Virus record (IMG/VR): IMGVR_UViG_3300047274_000187
Coordinates: 1 to 21,891 of that record
Length of the DNA stretch: 21,891 nt
Direction: 5' to 3' (one strand)
DNA from: a virus
Shown here: positions 20,532 to 21,891 of the stretch, piece by piece
Layout of the letters: every line of letters begins with the position of its first letter
Position numbering within the stretch: position 1 is the stretch's first letter
Program-made: the position numbers and the translations under genes
Notes under the pieces: model-generated
What the model saw: only the letters and a program-made list of their open reading frames with translations
Databases searched by the model: none
What the model was told of the DNA's origin: nothing

Positions 20532-21080
20532 TTAATATCTTGATGCTAGGTCAGCACGGACTTTGTTCATGTCGATTTGCTTACCCGGACATGTCTTCTT
20601 ACTCGGTGCTTCTCTGTGGCCAATCACTGACTCTTTGCTTGGTACAATACCACGCCATCTCAGTAATGACAGAGTAACGCCGTAGACTAATTCTTGTTGT
20701 TCAGGCGACCATGGCTTAAGGTCGAAGTTACCTACAACCTCAATACCCCATGACTTGCGGTTCCACTCGTAACCAGCATGAATGCCAGTCTCGTTTAGCG
20801 CAGTCATCTGCCAGATACCATCGTGATTAGGATTCTTCGAACCAACTGCTAAGAACAAGTGTGGCCCGGAATCCCATTCAAGTTGTTTGTGGTAGTAGTT
20901 CTTAATCGCAGTCATTGTCATTGGTCCGTTCCAAGTGTCCTCGGTTGGTCTCCATGTGTGATGAATGACTACTCCCTCAGCCCAGCTTGCTATGTTTGGG
21001 TCATGGAGTGATAAGTGTTTAGCAAACGCCTCGACTGTTGGCCAATGCCGTAAGTCCCAGCGGAAGTGTGTCTCTGTCAT
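20532..21080 (-). CDS. N-acetylmuramoyl-L-alanine amidase (endolysin)
   Basis: A 182-aa Amidase_2/PGRP-type zinc enzyme that cleaves the bond between muramic acid and L-alanine in peptidoglycan. Motifs: VVIHHTW with zinc ligand H40, GPHLFLA near 72, HAGYEWNRKSWGIEVVGNFD near 101-120, and VIGHREAPSKKTCPG with H155 and C164 and a lysine two before the cysteine as in T7 lysozyme. It is essentially a single catalytic domain without a separate wall-binding region. TAATG overlap with the 252-aa gene couples their translation. Holin and XhlA-like genes follow after one gene. Confidence 0.93.
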   Translation of the reverse strand: MTETHFRWDLRHWPTVEAFAKHLSLHDPNIASWAEGVVIHHTWRPTEDTWNGPMTMTAIKNYYHKQLEWDSGPHLFLAVGSKNPNHDGIWQMTALNETGIHAGYEWNRKSWGIEVVGNFDLKPWSPEQQELVYGVTLSLLRWRGIVPSKESVIGHREAPSKKTCPGKQIDMNKVRADLASRY

Positions 21081-21838
21081 TATTCATTCTCCTCTACACC
21101 ACTCCAAGACTTGAGTGTGAACTCGTACTCAGACTTTGTTGAGTACCGTGTGTGATGTTTCATGTTGTTGAGTGCTTCAGTGAGTTGTTTGGCCAGTGTC
21201 TGCGGGTCTCTTACGTAGAAGATGTCCGATGAGTTCTTACCAAGTGGTACTTGTGCACCAAGCTTTCTCTCAGTCCACCAGTCAACTACTGTCATCACTA
21301 CGCCTTCAGTGTCAATGAGTTCGCCGTTACCGTTAATCTCAAACACCTCATCAGCGATCTTGGTGACTGTGCGTCTCTCTCCGTTGTAGTTTAGTACTAT
21401 CGTTGAGGGTACTTCGTGACTACCTATCACTACCTCGCGTTTCTGTACTGAGTACTGAACCCACGGTCTGCGTAAGTAGATGCGGTCAACTTTCAGTAGC
21501 TCAGTCTCGTACTTCTGTAGGTACTGTTGTGAGATTGTGTACTGAAGGTCCTCGAGGTGGTCAGTGCCCTGCAGTCCGTGATACCGGAATTCAAGATCCC
21601 AGAACGATTGCACTTCACTAAACACATGACCATTCTTAGTAATCATTATTCGTACAATCAACTCGTAGCGAGTAAGCGTCACTGGTGATAGCACATCAGC
21701 AAGATAGGCACTGTAACTCTTGGTCTGTGGCCCATACTTTTCAGCATAGGCCTTGTCAAGATCGAGTACAGTAAACGGTGGTTCAGGTTTCTCAACCACA
21801 GGGATAACGGGCAGGGGTTTCTTCCAAAAGTTCATCAT
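21080..21838 (-). CDS. Hypothetical 252-aa late protein before the lysin
   Basis: Not recognised. A Pro/Lys-rich N-terminus (residues 5-22, alternating with Val and Glu) precedes about 220 residues of mixed alpha/beta sequence with many aromatic residues (EVQSFWDLEFRYHGLQ, DRIYLRRPWVQYSV, VVMTVVDWWTERK) and a charged C-terminus. No signal peptide or membrane helix is seen. The gene comes second in the late operon and is TAATG-coupled to the amidase, so it may belong to the lysis or virion programme. Its first 78 bases appear again at the window start. Start follows AAGGAGAAACTGAACT. Confidence 0.72.
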   Translation of the reverse strand: MMNFWKKPLPVIPVVEKPEPPFTVLDLDKAYAEKYGPQTKSYSAYLADVLSPVTLTRYELIVRIMITKNGHVFSEVQSFWDLEFRYHGLQGTDHLEDLQYTISQQYLQKYETELLKVDRIYLRRPWVQYSVQKREVVIGSHEVPSTIVLNYNGERRTVTKIADEVFEINGNGELIDTEGVVMTVVDWWTERKLGAQVPLGKNSSDIFYVRDPQTLAKQLTEALNNMKHHTRYSTKSEYEFTLKSWSGVEENE

Positions 21839-21891
21839 AGTTCAGTTTCTCCTTTTTACTTAGAGGGGATGTCCTTTGACATCTCCGTAGC
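21761..21891. repeat. Terminal redundancy, right copy
   Basis: Identical to bases 1-131 except G at 21887 for T at 127. The difference changes residue 55 of the 64-aa protein from Lys (AAG) to Thr (ACG). This marks either population variation or an error near a contig end. Confidence 0.9.
21856..21891 (-). CDS. Partial second copy: C-terminus of the 64-aa late protein
   Basis: The last 11 codons and stop of the gene given complete at 96-290, repeated because of the circular overlap. It carries the Thr variant at residue 55. The rest of the gene is beyond the window end. Confidence 0.8.
   Translation of the reverse strand, partial: ATEMSKDIPSK

Noticed and set aside
1-21891. Temperate or plasmid-like lifestyle
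   Set aside because: Iterons could suggest a phage-plasmid, but I found no integrase, repressor, partition, toxin-antitoxin or attachment site.

Overview
The window is the genome of a small tailed phage with a long non-contractile tail (siphovirus-like). It is captured as a circular assembly: bases 1-131 recur at 21761-21891 with one mismatch, so the unit is about 21.76 kb. Every supported gene lies on the minus strand, so transcription runs from high to low coordinates and continues through the window ends. There is no integrase, repressor, partition system, DNA polymerase, RNA polymerase or tRNA gene, so it looks strictly lytic and very compact. Strong AGGAG ribosome sites imply a host with a canonical anti-Shine-Dalgarno. 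An XhlA-like coiled-coil/membrane protein, a short holin, an amidase lysin and a Dit/Tal-style tail tip lean towards a Gram-positive-type host, but the host cannot be fixed from the sequence.

Early/replication arc (5.9 kb down to 0.3 kb): it opens with a palindromic iteron module (5737-5898). Next come small acidic proteins of unknown function, a small coiled-coil membrane protein, a 227-aa aromatic-rich protein, a 94-aa protein, an HNH nuclease and a 759-aa primase-polymerase/SF3 helicase. A second, related iteron module (323-467) closes the arc. The leaders carry seven copies of one element: GTGACA, 13 nt, NATAGT, then a purine run that forms the 5' arm of an RNA hairpin. The copies next to a gene sit 25-32 nt before the start codon.

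Late arc (290 through the junction to 5952): a 64-aa protein, a 252-aa unknown protein, the amidase lysin, a 104-aa unknown protein, XhlA-like and holin proteins, and the small and large terminase. Then come a portal-MuF fusion, a neck protein, a HAD phosphatase, a 230-aa head-module protein and a protease-capsid fusion. A small protein, connector, tail-completion protein, tail tube, frameshifting tail chaperones, tape measure, Dit, a Tal-like protein, a C1q-like receptor-binding candidate and a tail-fibre chaperone follow, ending at an intrinsic terminator at 5903-5937. Many genes are coupled by TAATG or ATGA overlaps.

The least explained features are non-coding: the repeated leader element, the paired origin-like modules, and structured RNAs at late gene borders. 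The last include an H-type pseudoknot between tail tube and chaperone and strong hairpins after the capsid gene and before the lysis genes. Every wobble pair found in these hairpins is G-U only in the minus-strand transcript, which suggests they act as RNA.
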